Positions 1-8,529 of a DNA stretch of 64,000 bases are shown piece after piece. The position numbers were made by a program, and so were the translations under genes. The notes under the pieces are model-generated. The model worked only from the letters and a program-made list of their open reading frames with translations. It ran no database searches and was not told where the DNA came from. The DNA lies in NCBI RefSeq assembly GCF_002097535.1, contig NZ_CP020772.1, positions 1,240,001 through 1,304,000 on the forward strand, given 5' to 3'. The first letter of the stretch is position 1; each line of letters starts with the position of its first letter. Source of the stretch: Halobacillus mangrovi (GTDB lineage: Bacteria > Bacillota > Bacilli > Bacillales > Halobacillaceae).

Positions 1-44
1 TATGATATTTGGAAGATAACGTTTACATAAAAGGAGCTCTCACC

Positions 45-1643
45 ATGTCAAAAGGCTTCCGTGTATCCTTGCAAACTAAAATACTAGGCTTGGTTTTCAT
101 TATTATTGTCTCTGTTACGATCTTACTTGCCGGAATCTTCGCTTATTGGCAAAAGGAAGAGACGGAGGAAAAGATGGGGCAGCTCGCTTTGCAAGCGGCG
201 ACGACCGTTTCCTTTATGCCGACGATTAAAGAAGCGTTTGAGCGCGAAAATCCTTCTAAAATCATTCAGCCGATCGCCCTTCATATTCAAGAAGAAGTAG
301 GCGCGGAATTTGTTGTCGTCGGTAATAATAACAGCATCCGTTATGCTCATCCGGATTCGTGGAAAATAGGCAAGCGCATGGTCGGGGGCGATAATGAAAA
401 AGCCCTTAAAGGTGGGGAGTATTACATATCCAAAGCGAAAGGGTCTCTTGGTCCTTCCTTAAGAGGTAAGGCTCCTATATTTAACGATGACGGAGAGATC
501 ATTGGGATTGTGTCTGTCGGCTTTTTAATTGAAGATATCAATTCGGCGTTTGTTTCTAAGCTAGCGGATATAGCGGGAGTTGCAGTAGCCGTCATGATGC
601 TCGGTGCGTTAGGGAGCTTTATGTTAGCCAGAAGCATACAAAAAGATACCTTAGGCTTGGAACCTTTTGAAATTTCCTCGTTATATCGCGATCGCGAAGC
701 CATTCTTTCCTCAGTCAAAGAGGGGATCATTTCGATCGATCAAAACGGGCTTGTAACGATGATGAACCCATCTGCCATGACAATGCTTGATATTGAGTTT
801 GACACAAAAGGAAAGTCGGTAGAGGAGGTATTTCCGAACACCCATATGCTTCGAGTACTGGAATCGGGGCTCCCGGAAAGTGATCAGGAGATGACGCTGA
901 ATAAACGGGTGGTCATCGTTAACAGAAAGCCGATTTTCGAGGATGGAGAAGTTGTCGGAGTTGTAGCAAGTTTCAGAGATAAGACGGAAGTCCGTGAAAT
1001 GGTGAATGCTTTGTCTGAGGTGAAAAGGTATTCCGAGGATCTTAGAGCGCAAACGCATGAGTATACGAATAAAATGTATGTGATCTTAGGGCTGCTGCAG
1101 CTCGGTAACTATGACGAAGCGACCGAAATGATTCAGAGTGAATTCGAAACTTCCCAGGACCAGAACAGGATTTTATTCGACCAGATTAAAGACGATACGG
1201 TACAAGCTATTTTGTTAGGGAAAATCAGCAAAGCATCGGAGCAAAAAATCAATTTTACCATTGATGAAGAATCTTTCCTGGACGTTATTCCTGCTCATAT
1301 CAACCGTTCCAAACTGGTGACGATCCTCGGAAATATTATAGATAATGCATTTGAAGCGGTCATGGACCAAGAGGAGAAGAAAGTAACGTTCTTTGCGACC
1401 GATGTTGGCAGGGAGATCGTATTTGAAGTTTCGGACACAGGACCAGGCATTCGTGAAAGCATGATGCCGTATTTGTTTATGAGAGGATTTTCAACGAAAG
1501 AAGGGGATCAGCGTGGCTTTGGGCTTTCTAACGTAGACGATATTGTGAGCGAATTAGGTGGATCCTTAGAAGTTGGAAAGTCAGAAAGTGGAGGAACGGT
1601 ATTTTCAATATTTATCCCTAAGGAGAAAGGAGGATCTTCATGA
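45..1643 (+). CDS. Sensor histidine kinase, CitA/DcuS family
   Basis: Membrane sensor kinase that probably detects an extracellular carboxylate and phosphorylates the response regulator encoded next. A TTG start at 9 is possible, but the ATG used here has AAGGAG about 8 nt upstream, giving 532 aa. Membrane helix 1 is near residues 12-35, an extracytoplasmic Cache/PAS-like sensor lies between, and helix 2 is near 176-196. A cytoplasmic PAS domain follows (about 205-315). The dimerisation helix carries His338 in the QTHEYTNK context typical of the DcuS/CitA/DctS group. The ATPase has an N box (NIIDNAFEAV, near 430), DTGPGI and GFGLSN. Its stop overlaps the next gene by ATGA. The ligand cannot be read from sequence. 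The tctCBA transporter 9 kb away is a possible target, but no direct evidence links them. Confidence 0.93.
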   Translation: MSKGFRVSLQTKILGLVFIIIVSVTILLAGIFAYWQKEETEEKMGQLALQAATTVSFMPTIKEAFERENPSKIIQPIALHIQEEVGAEFVVVGNNNSIRYAHPDSWKIGKRMVGGDNEKALKGGEYYISKAKGSLGPSLRGKAPIFNDDGEIIGIVSVGFLIEDINSAFVSKLADIAGVAVAVMMLGALGSFMLARSIQKDTLGLEPFEISSLYRDREAILSSVKEGIISIDQNGLVTMMNPSAMTMLDIEFDTKGKSVEEVFPNTHMLRVLESGLPESDQEMTLNKRVVIVNRKPIFEDGEVVGVVASFRDKTEVREMVNALSEVKRYSEDLRAQTHEYTNKMYVILGLLQLGNYDEATEMIQSEFETSQDQNRILFDQIKDDTVQAILLGKISKASEQKINFTIDEESFLDVIPAHINRSKLVTILGNIIDNAFEAVMDQEEKKVTFFATDVGREIVFEVSDTGPGIRESMMPYLFMRGFSTKEGDQRGFGLSNVDDIVSELGGSLEVGKSESGGTVFSIFIPKEKGGSS

Positions 1644-2314
1644 TCCGTGTCGTCATTGCTGAAGATGATTTTCGTGTGGCTCAGCTACATGAAAAATTTT
1701 TAGCGAGTGTTGATGAAGTACAAGTGGTCGGCAAAGCCTTGAATGCGAAAGAGACTCTAGCCCTTCTTAAGGAGGAAAATCCTGATTTATTGCTGTTGGA
1801 CGTGTACATGCCTGATTGCCTTGGAACGGACTTGCTACATGAAATAAGAGAACATCATCCACGTGTAGATATCATTATGATTACCGCCGCCAATGATAAA
1901 GCGATGATTGAAAAATCCCTAAATTATGGTGTGATCGACTATATCATCAAGCCGATCACCATTGAGCGTTTCCATAAGACGATTGAGGAATACAAGCAAA
2001 AACGCACGATGATGAATTCTACTGAACACTTCGATCAATCGATGGTGGATCAGCTGATTGGGCGGAGGAAAACAGCAGTTAAGAAAGAAGAGTCTGTCCC
2101 TAAAGGTATCGATCCCTTAACGCTCGATAAAGTGAGAACCATGCTGGCTGAAACGCCAGAGGGAATGACCGCTGAACAGACGAGTGAAAAAATGGGGGCT
2201 TCTAAGACCACGGCAAGAAGGTATTTAGAATATTTGATTTCGATTGATGAAGGAAAAGCAGAGATGCGTTACGGGAAAGTGGGCCGGCCTGAGCGGAAAT
2301 ATTTTTTAGAGTAG
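1640..2314 (+). CDS. Response regulator, CitB/DcuR/MalR family
   Basis: DNA-binding partner of the upstream kinase. The receiver domain (about 1-120) has the acidic pocket Glu8-Asp9-Asp10, the phosphoacceptor Asp54 in LLLLDVYMPD, and the conserved Lys in DYIIKPIT. The C-terminal part (about 150-224) contains a helix-turn-helix (MTAEQTSEKMGASKTTARRYLEYL), as in CitT, DctR and MalR of bacilli. At 224 aa it has the usual family length. The ATGA overlap with the kinase indicates translational coupling. These regulators normally activate a neighbouring organic-acid transporter, but the gene immediately downstream is an unrelated gene on the other strand, so the target lies outside the window or elsewhere. 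Confidence 0.93.
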   Translation: MIRVVIAEDDFRVAQLHEKFLASVDEVQVVGKALNAKETLALLKEENPDLLLLDVYMPDCLGTDLLHEIREHHPRVDIIMITAANDKAMIEKSLNYGVIDYIIKPITIERFHKTIEEYKQKRTMMNSTEHFDQSMVDQLIGRRKTAVKKEESVPKGIDPLTLDKVRTMLAETPEGMTAEQTSEKMGASKTTARRYLEYLISIDEGKAEMRYGKVGRPERKYFLE

Positions 2315-2481
2315 ACCGACCAAAGGGGGGCAACAGACAAGAAGTACGAAATCAAAAAGGAGAATCCCAATCTATATGAAGAAATTTTTGGTTTTTACGA
2401 GTTTATTTATAAAAAAATATTCATCGTGTTGAATTGAAAATTATCTCACAACGTAAATCATTTATATTTTATTTGTGCCCA

Positions 2482-3909
2482 TCAAGGAATAATCTCAAAA
2501 ATACTGCCCTGGTTAAGATCAGTCACTTTCATAGAGCTATAAACCCCTAAATATAATCTGGATTGGTCTAGATTCGTTCCCAAACTAACATAATAAGAAG
2601 GTTGAGCCCCAAAATTATAATCGGTTTCAATAACACTAAAATCATTTCGTTCACAATCTGGTCTTACCCGGGTATAAGCTAGCACCCCTTTATTCTGAGT
2701 TTGAGAGTCTTCCCTTCGAAGAAGATCCGTAAATACGACACTTCCCGTTAAAGCAGGGATCCCGTTTCCCGTATATGGCTGAACTCCTGTAAGTGCAGTT
2801 CCTTTAAACTTATCAGGACGGGAATCTTGATGGAAATAACTAATTAAAGGTGGAATTCTCTTTACTGAAGTTTTAACTGCTTCATTGTAAAAAGCGATAG
2901 TTTTCTGATCCAAACTGGGATTTGCAGAACAGCCCCTTATGATCGAAGTAGGAAAAGAACCTTCCCATCCCCGCCAACCAAAGTTAATAACTCCTTCTTC
3001 ATCGGGAGCGGGTTCCATTAAAGAAGTTTGAGTAAGCTGAGTAACCGGGATCGGTTTATAATGGACGAACGAAAAGATCGACTCAACCAGATCCTGCCCG
3101 ACATTTCCTGCATATTTAATATACTGATTGTAATTTCTTTGAAATGAAATCCCAGGGATATTGCGGACCCCTTTGGCAATGACCGTGAGTGTTTCCTGAA
3201 TAGGTATGGGTAGTTCATAAAAACGTGAGACTACGGGGGGATTATTGATAGATGTATGTTTAGCTACATCAATTTCAATTATTTTACCTGCGATTTCCAT
3301 CTGATCCTGACTTAAATTAAATGGATCATAGCCTGATCCGCCATCTCCGGTCGTTAAAACAAGTCTTCCTGTTTCAGGTGAAAAGTTTAAGCTGTTCACA
3401 CCATTATGATTAGAAAAGGGTCTTCTTAAATTAAGTAGTGTCCGTCTTTTTTGAGGTTGACCATTTGATGTAAGAATCCATTCTTCCACTGTGTCAATAT
3501 GATCATATTGAGTCCCCCTATTTGTCCACCTTAGATTTAAAGTGTCGGGGTCACATGGGTCAGGATTAAAAGATTTAGGAAGAGCTCCTGGACCTTGTGT
3601 TCCTGCTGCTGAATAGTGAAGATATAACAACCCGTTGTAAAAAAATGCGGGATGAAACGCTAGTCCCAGCAATCCACGCTCATCATACCCGCCACCAGAA
3701 CCCCCTAGCTTAATGATTCGCTGGCGAATATCTAAAAAAGTCCTAATATCTCCGTCTCCTATGTAAAAAATTTCTCCTGCCTGAGTTGCAATAAATAATC
3801 TTTCCAATGTGTCACCTGGAAGTATAGCCGTTTTCAAAACAGTTGGTAAATTTATCTTATCTACAATAGGGCGCAATCTAACCTTAATCTTTCTCAACTG
3901 TTTTTTCAC
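2482..3909 (-). CDS. PQQ-dependent sugar dehydrogenase-like (GSDH) protein
   Basis: A 475-residue protein resembling the glucose/sorbosone dehydrogenase (soluble quinoprotein) beta-propeller family. Visible family features include GGGYDERGLLGLAFHP, SNHNGVNSLNFSPETG, LVLTTGDGG and NFGWRGWEG. The family usually oxidises sugars with PQQ, but many homologues lack proven activity. No classical signal peptide is seen, although the basic N-terminus is unusual. The GTG start at 3909 lies only a few bases from an AGGAGG, and a TTG at 3897 is an alternative. It is a monocistron with no functional link to its neighbours. PQQ synthesis genes are not in the window, so the cofactor status is unknown. Confidence 0.75.
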   Translation of the reverse strand: MKKQLRKIKVRLRPIVDKINLPTVLKTAILPGDTLERLFIATQAGEIFYIGDGDIRTFLDIRQRIIKLGGSGGGYDERGLLGLAFHPAFFYNGLLYLHYSAAGTQGPGALPKSFNPDPCDPDTLNLRWTNRGTQYDHIDTVEEWILTSNGQPQKRRTLLNLRRPFSNHNGVNSLNFSPETGRLVLTTGDGGSGYDPFNLSQDQMEIAGKIIEIDVAKHTSINNPPVVSRFYELPIPIQETLTVIAKGVRNIPGISFQRNYNQYIKYAGNVGQDLVESIFSFVHYKPIPVTQLTQTSLMEPAPDEEGVINFGWRGWEGSFPTSIIRGCSANPSLDQKTIAFYNEAVKTSVKRIPPLISYFHQDSRPDKFKGTALTGVQPYTGNGIPALTGSVVFTDLLRREDSQTQNKGVLAYTRVRPDCERNDFSVIETDYNFGAQPSYYVSLGTNLDQSRLYLGVYSSMKVTDLNQGSIFEIIP

Positions 3910-4075
3910 TCCTCCTAATTATTTTCTTTTTTAAGAATATGGCTAGATCTGTTTTGATAGTACCAATTAGGGCCGCAGAGTCTTCAAGGCAGTCGTTCCA
4001 GATACATTAAACGAAGACTCATTCCTTGGAATTAAGGGAGTTATTTAAGCGGGCGTTGGAGGAGGTAAAACTTAT

Positions 4076-4729
4076 TTGAATCAATATGAGGATAATAGCA
4101 AGAAAAGAGACAACTTGTCTCTACGTGCATTTACCTATATGGGGGTGTCAGATGTGGCCATTTTTCAAAAAGTAACCTCTAATGTTTGGAGAGATGAGTT
4201 AATCCCAACTATAGACAATTATTCTAAGACAATGCGGCTTGTAGTTGGTGCCCTATTAGGTTCGATAGTCGTTATTTTTCAATCTGCGGGGGTTTTCACT
4301 GGGGTTGGTTATTTACTGAGCATGATGAGCACTGGTCCTCTTGTACTCGCCTGCTTAATGGCACTTAGAATAGGTGTGATGACTTATTTAGTAACCATAT
4401 TTCTATTAGCAATTCTCCAGCCAAGTGAGCTATTGGTGTTCATATTTACCACAGGGATATTAGGACTCAGTTTAGGCATTGGTCTTAAGTATTTTAAGAG
4501 AAGCATTTTTATTATTCCATTTGCAGCTTTATGTTTAACGCTAGGTATCAGTATATTATTATATGGGTTGAAATTTTCGATACTGGGACCATCAATAAAA
4601 TCGCACTTTAATAGTATGGTTATTTTAGGAACATTTTTCTTTTCGTTAATGTATAGCTGGATTTGGAAAAAATTGAGCATTTCTACTTTCAAGGTCTTCA
4701 ACAAAGTTTTTTCTCGCCGATTCTCTTAA
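4076..4729 (+). CDS. Uncharacterised multi-pass membrane protein
   Basis: I do not recognise this 217-residue protein. A hydrophilic N-terminus of about 55 residues (MNQYEDNSKKRDN...) is followed by five or six hydrophobic segments (for example MRLVVGALLGSIVVIF, YLVTIFLLAILQPSELLVFI, FIIPFAALCLTLGISILLYG) and a short basic C-terminus. The TTG start is supported by GGAGGAGG about 10 nt upstream. The two genes that follow on the same strand also encode small membrane-anchored proteins with TTG starts, so they could form a loose group, though the gaps (77 and about 130 nt) are too large to claim an operon. Confidence 0.7.
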   Translation: MNQYEDNSKKRDNLSLRAFTYMGVSDVAIFQKVTSNVWRDELIPTIDNYSKTMRLVVGALLGSIVVIFQSAGVFTGVGYLLSMMSTGPLVLACLMALRIGVMTYLVTIFLLAILQPSELLVFIFTTGILGLSLGIGLKYFKRSIFIIPFAALCLTLGISILLYGLKFSILGPSIKSHFNSMVILGTFFFSLMYSWIWKKLSISTFKVFNKVFSRRFS

Positions 4730-4806
4730 CAAAAATAAGTTTTGCCCTTGCATGGCTTCTTCTTTATCAATCTAGCTAATACAGAATTCTTCAGCGAGGT
4801 GATTAC

Positions 4807-5247
4807 TTGAATAATAAAAATAAAATAATCGTCAGTATCGTGGTAGTTTTATTGATCATGGCAATACCAGGCTTCTATATGATAGAACAAGAAGAAGAAA
4901 GACAGGATCTGATCAAAAGTCTCACCTCCCTTGAGAATTCTTCCGATAGACTAGAAAGCTATGTTCAAAATGCGGAAAATGATGGTTTCACAATGAGTGA
5001 GACTAAAAACATGCAGATTTTTAAATCGTTTTTTGATGGTCAAGCAACACAGGTGGTTGAAGACCTAGAGGAATATCGCCATGACGAATCTCTCAACAAC
5101 AGGGTTGAACATGCACAAGTAGATTTTTGGCATGAATTTCGTCGCTCTCTAGAAGAGGGAGAAATAGACAAAGGTTTCTGGAATTCTGTAGCAGATTTTA
5201 AGAGTGTAACGGAAGAGCTTAAAGAGGAATTTGATTACAGCCATTGA
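4807..5247 (+). CDS. Small membrane-anchored protein of unknown function
   Basis: A 146-residue protein with one N-terminal hydrophobic helix (about residues 6-26, IIVSIVVVLLIMAIPGFYMI) followed by a highly charged, Glu-rich, probably helical exported domain. The helix could be an uncleaved signal anchor. The TTG start follows GCGAGGTG at good spacing. No family recognised. It lies in the same direction as two other unknown membrane proteins. Confidence 0.6.
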   Translation: MNNKNKIIVSIVVVLLIMAIPGFYMIEQEEERQDLIKSLTSLENSSDRLESYVQNAENDGFTMSETKNMQIFKSFFDGQATQVVEDLEEYRHDESLNNRVEHAQVDFWHEFRRSLEEGEIDKGFWNSVADFKSVTEELKEEFDYSH

Positions 5248-5376
5248 TCAAGGATTCAAGCTGTTTTTAAAAACCAGGGGAATATCTTTTAAGATTACCT
5301 CAACGCTTTAGTGTGGTATTTATTACCTTTTTTCAGCACATAAATACTTGGTATATTGGGATATAGAGGTGGTTTT

Positions 5377-5865
5377 TTGCTTCCAACTATATCTTTAATC
5401 ATTTTTGCTATATCTTTTGTTACTACAATCATCGGTGGTTCAACCCATCACTTCTTACTACTGACTGTAAGTATTACGCTTGCAAGTATGACATGGATTA
5501 TTTTTTCATTATCTTTTAATAAAAATTCGAAGCACATTAAGAAGAAATTTCGAGGCACTCCAATGTCAGTCTTTCGTTTGGTTTTTTTACTGGCTGGTGT
5601 TGCATGTGCGCTCATATCGTCCATCTATCTGAGAGATCTACCTCATTATGTTCATAAGGACTATGAAACTTTGAAGGGGGTTCCGTCTAAAGTTAAACAG
5701 GTTAACCCCTCTCGATATGAAGGTAATGGAATAGATATTACTCTAAATGGTAAAGAATTTAGAGTAAACGGTAATTTTAATGTTGAAAATCTACGCGATA
5801 AGCAATTTGTCATTCAGTACCTACCTTATTCAGACTGGATCATATCTTATAAAGTTGATGATTAA
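5377..5865 (+). CDS. Uncharacterised membrane protein
   Basis: A 162-residue protein with three predicted hydrophobic helices (PTISLIIFAISFVTTIIGG, FLLLTVSITLASMTWIIFSL, VFRLVFLLAGVACALISSIY) and a soluble C-terminal domain of about 75 residues. I prefer the TTG at 5377, preceded by AGAGGTGG, to the in-frame TTG at 5356, which has no ribosome binding site. The C-terminal part (VPSKVKQVNPSRYEGNG...ITLNGKEFRVNG) resembles small beta-rich extracellular domains, but I cannot name a family. A terminator follows about 130 nt later. Confidence 0.65.
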   Translation: MLPTISLIIFAISFVTTIIGGSTHHFLLLTVSITLASMTWIIFSLSFNKNSKHIKKKFRGTPMSVFRLVFLLAGVACALISSIYLRDLPHYVHKDYETLKGVPSKVKQVNPSRYEGNGIDITLNGKEFRVNGNFNVENLRDKQFVIQYLPYSDWIISYKVDD

Positions 5866-5991
5866 TTCATTTGAAATTCATGGATTTGAGAATGAAATTT
5901 CGTAAAGGTGTAAGTTAAAGAACCGATGAAAATCAACTAGACTAATCTCAATTATTAGAAATGGTTAGCTAAAATCAAAAGATCATCTAAG

Positions 5992-6025
5992 AAAACGTCC
6001 AGAGTTAGGTACCCTGGACGTTTTT
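5992..6025. terminator. Bidirectional Rho-independent terminator
   Basis: Stem AAAACGTCCAG / CTGGACGTTTT with an 11-nt loop and T-runs on both strands. It lies between the convergent membrane-protein gene (plus) and tatA (minus) and can serve both. Confidence 0.85.
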
Positions 6026-6032
6026 TAGATGA

Positions 6033-6269
6033 TTAACTTCCTGTATTTTGCTTCTTGTTCTGTTCTACAGGTTTCAGTTTCTGGTTTTCACTCGCAGTTT
6101 CATCCTCTTTGTCATTGTTTCCGTTTACCAAATCATTAGTAGCATTTTTAAACTCTTTCAGTGTACTTCCAAATGCCCGGCCAATTTCAGGTAGTTTTGA
6201 AGGGCCAAAAATAATTAACGCGATAACTAGCACTAAAATTAATCCTGGGATTCCGATATTTGATAACAT
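6033..6269 (-). CDS. tatA: Twin-arginine translocase subunit TatA
   Basis: Pore-forming subunit of the Tat pathway, which exports folded proteins. The 78 residues comprise a short N-terminal membrane helix (about 5-21), the [14 protein letters not shown] hinge with the conserved FGP, an amphipathic helix (about 26-42), and a charged, Gln/Asn-rich tail. GGAGG precedes the ATG. It is the last gene of phoD-tatC-phoX-tatA, 21 nt after phoX. A private TatA/TatC pair beside its substrates parallels the phoD-tatAd-tatCd operon of Bacillus subtilis, but here the order is different and a second substrate is included. Confidence 0.93.
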   Translation of the reverse strand: MLSNIGIPGLILVLVIALIIFGPSKLPEIGRAFGSTLKEFKNATNDLVNGNNDKEDETASENQKLKPVEQNKKQNTGS

Positions 6270-6290
6270 ACAATCCGCCTCCTGATATTG

Positions 6291-7724
6291 TTATAGAATG
6301 GGCAAGCCGTGGCGTTCGAATGCGACAGCTTCTAGGTCTGACATTCCTTGCACCTCTGCGAACGCAGAAAGTTTGTCCGATACTTTTGGTGCGTAAGCTG
6401 CCGGTGGTGTCGCATGTCCCATCAATCTTCTGCGAGCTGCGTTTTTTCTCTTAAACGGTCCCCAGATGGCAAAGGTCATTCCAGGGGATTGGACATTAAT
6501 AAAGAATGTACGGCCATCAGTGGAAAATGTGGGTCCAGCAAGCTCGGAATTATTCAATTTATTTTCAGCGAACACGTAAGTCTCGCCTTCAGGTGTTATA
6601 CCAATAACACGGTCGACACCTCCACCGTCTTCGGCAATCCACAAATCTCCCCATGGGGTGATGCAGATATTATCCGGCATTTCCAAATCATTTTGGTCTG
6701 TAGATTCATAGAAAAGCTCCAGTGTATTGGTAGATGGGATATAGCGATAAACACGACCCAAGCTTTTATCTCCAGCAGACGTATCATCAAACCAGAAGAC
6801 TCCACCTTCGAAATAGGCTCCTTCTAAACGGCTGAAGGCAATACATCCTTTTTTTCCAGCATCAAGTGTCGGTTTGTCAGGATCTACATCTTTCCATACA
6901 ATATCGTATTTCCGACCTGTATAGAATTCGCTTGTTTCCTTGGTACTCATTTCTTCGATCGCTGCTGCTTGAAGCTGGCCTCCTTTTTGCAGCGCGCCTG
7001 CCCGCTGGCTGCGATCGTTTGGAAGGAAACGGTACAAGTAGCTTGGCCCGGCGTCTTCTGTTAGATAAACAATTCCTGTAGCGGGATCGATTGCTGTTGC
7101 TTCATGAGAAAAAGCTCCCATATCTCGGATTGGTGTTTTGGAAAGTTTGTTCTCTGGATCATGCGGGTCTACTTCAAACACATAGCCATGTCCCTCTTCC
7201 AATGTTTCTTCGCAAGTAAGCCATGTACCCCAAGGTGTGGCTCCACCCGCGCAGTTACGGATTGTTCCAGAAGAGGAAACATATTCTTTTCTTAATTTAC
7301 GATCTGGGCCAACCACTAAAGAAGTGGTCCCTCCTGTTTCTTCTCTACGGTAAGGGTTTTTTCCAATAACTGGGTATTGAGTGTTTCCGCTTAACTCATG
7401 ATTCCGTACTAATACAGTTGAGTTATTAGGGCCGGCATAAGCGGCCATCCCATCGAATTTAGCAGGAATGGGTCTGCCGTCAGACAGCTTTCCGCCTTCT
7501 TCTGAAATAATTCGATACTGAAATCCGCGAGGGAGATCCATGACACCGCCTGGATCTTTAACAAGCGGACCATACCTGCCTGCAGCCTTGCTGTTCTTCC
7601 CTGTGCCGGCAAACACTTTATATTCACCTAAAGACATTAAACCAGTAGTCCCCAATGCCAGTGCAGCGGTGCTCATTCCGGTTGCTTTGAGAAAATCTCT
7701 TCGATTCATATGGGATTTATTCAA
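6291..7724 (-). CDS. phoX: PhoX-family (DUF839) phosphatase, Tat-exported
   Basis: Secreted alkaline phosphatase of the PhoX type, a Ca/Fe enzyme releasing phosphate from organic esters. Length is 477 aa. The N-terminus has a textbook Tat signal with NRRDFLKATG followed by the hydrophobic stretch MSTAALALGTTGLMSL. The body has DUF839 features such as FSHEATAIDP, GIVYLTEDAGPSYLYRF, DNICITPWGDLWIAEDGGG and STDGRTFFINVQSPG. The start is TTG, with AGGAGG 8 nt upstream. It sits between tatC and tatA in one tightly spaced minus-strand operon (gaps of 27 and 21 nt), so co-expression with its translocon is likely. Function as a phosphatase is inferred from family and context. Confidence 0.9.
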   Translation of the reverse strand: MNKSHMNRRDFLKATGMSTAALALGTTGLMSLGEYKVFAGTGKNSKAAGRYGPLVKDPGGVMDLPRGFQYRIISEEGGKLSDGRPIPAKFDGMAAYAGPNNSTVLVRNHELSGNTQYPVIGKNPYRREETGGTTSLVVGPDRKLRKEYVSSSGTIRNCAGGATPWGTWLTCEETLEEGHGYVFEVDPHDPENKLSKTPIRDMGAFSHEATAIDPATGIVYLTEDAGPSYLYRFLPNDRSQRAGALQKGGQLQAAAIEEMSTKETSEFYTGRKYDIVWKDVDPDKPTLDAGKKGCIAFSRLEGAYFEGGVFWFDDTSAGDKSLGRVYRYIPSTNTLELFYESTDQNDLEMPDNICITPWGDLWIAEDGGGVDRVIGITPEGETYVFAENKLNNSELAGPTFSTDGRTFFINVQSPGMTFAIWGPFKRKNAARRRLMGHATPPAAYAPKVSDKLSAFAEVQGMSDLEAVAFERHGLPIL

Positions 7725-7751
7725 ACCGATAACCTCCTATTAGGTATTCCA

Positions 7752-8486
7752 TTAGGCGACATTAGATTTTGCTGTCTGAGTAGCCAGACGTTTTTTATAG
7801 GCGATGGTGGAGCACGAAATGCTGATTTCATATAAAAGAAGTAAGGGTAGAATCACAAGCACATCTGATAGAAAATCAGGTGGTGTAATTAGCACGGAAA
7901 TAACAATCAGCAAAAAGTAGGAAACTCTTCTTGATTTTTTTAATTTAGCTGGATGTAAAATTCCGAGAACAGTAAGAAAAACGATAACTAATGGCATTTC
8001 AAACAATAAACCAAAGGGTACAGTCATGTGCAGCATAAATCGGAAGTACTTTTCCGCTGTGAACATGGTTTCAAACTGTCCTTCTGAAAGAGAGGTTAAA
8101 AAGTTAAGAACAATCGGGAAAAGAAGAAAATATCCGAATGCTATCCCAATAATAAATAGAAAGAATAAAGCTGGGATAAAACGTAAGGTTACTTTCCTTT
8201 CCGTTTGACTAAGACCTGGGGCGACAAAACGCCAAATTTGATAGGCGGCTACAGGGATGGTTGCAGCTAGTGCGCATACAGCGGCAATCATTAAATAGAC
8301 CCATAAAATTTCGCTTGGTCCAAGAATAGCAAGTTTCATATCTAAGTCTCGGATCAACCATTGGTAGATAGGCTTCATAAAGGCCAGCCCAGCAATCAGG
8401 AAGCAGATAAAAGCAAGGGCTGTTTTAATTGTCCTGCTCCGTAACTCTTCCAGGTGGCCGATCACCTGCAGGTTGCGATCTTCCAT
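7752..8486 (-). CDS. tatC: Twin-arginine translocase subunit TatC
   Basis: Six-helix membrane receptor that recognises twin-arginine signals. The 244-residue product begins MEDRNLQVIGHLEELRSR. The HLEELR motif is the TatC hallmark, and VAPGLSQTERK and the FGLLFEMPL segment of the central helices are also present. I chose the ATG with AAGGAGG 8 nt upstream over the upstream in-frame GTG at 8513, which overlaps that ribosome binding site. It lies between phoD (43 nt gap) and phoX (27 nt gap), making this a dedicated translocase for the two phosphatases. Confidence 0.95.
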   Translation of the reverse strand: MEDRNLQVIGHLEELRSRTIKTALAFICFLIAGLAFMKPIYQWLIRDLDMKLAILGPSEILWVYLMIAAVCALAATIPVAAYQIWRFVAPGLSQTERKVTLRFIPALFFLFIIGIAFGYFLLFPIVLNFLTSLSEGQFETMFTAEKYFRFMLHMTVPFGLLFEMPLVIVFLTVLGILHPAKLKKSRRVSYFLLIVISVLITPPDFLSDVLVILPLLLLYEISISCSTIAYKKRLATQTAKSNVA

Positions 8487-8529
8487 TCCATTTGCCTCCT
8501 TGATGTCGATCACTTCTCTCTCTTTATTC

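Noticed and set aside
6348..6827. 159-codon frame on the plus strand opposite phoX
   Set aside because: Shadow of the clearly conserved phoX frame; no ribosome binding site or family likeness.
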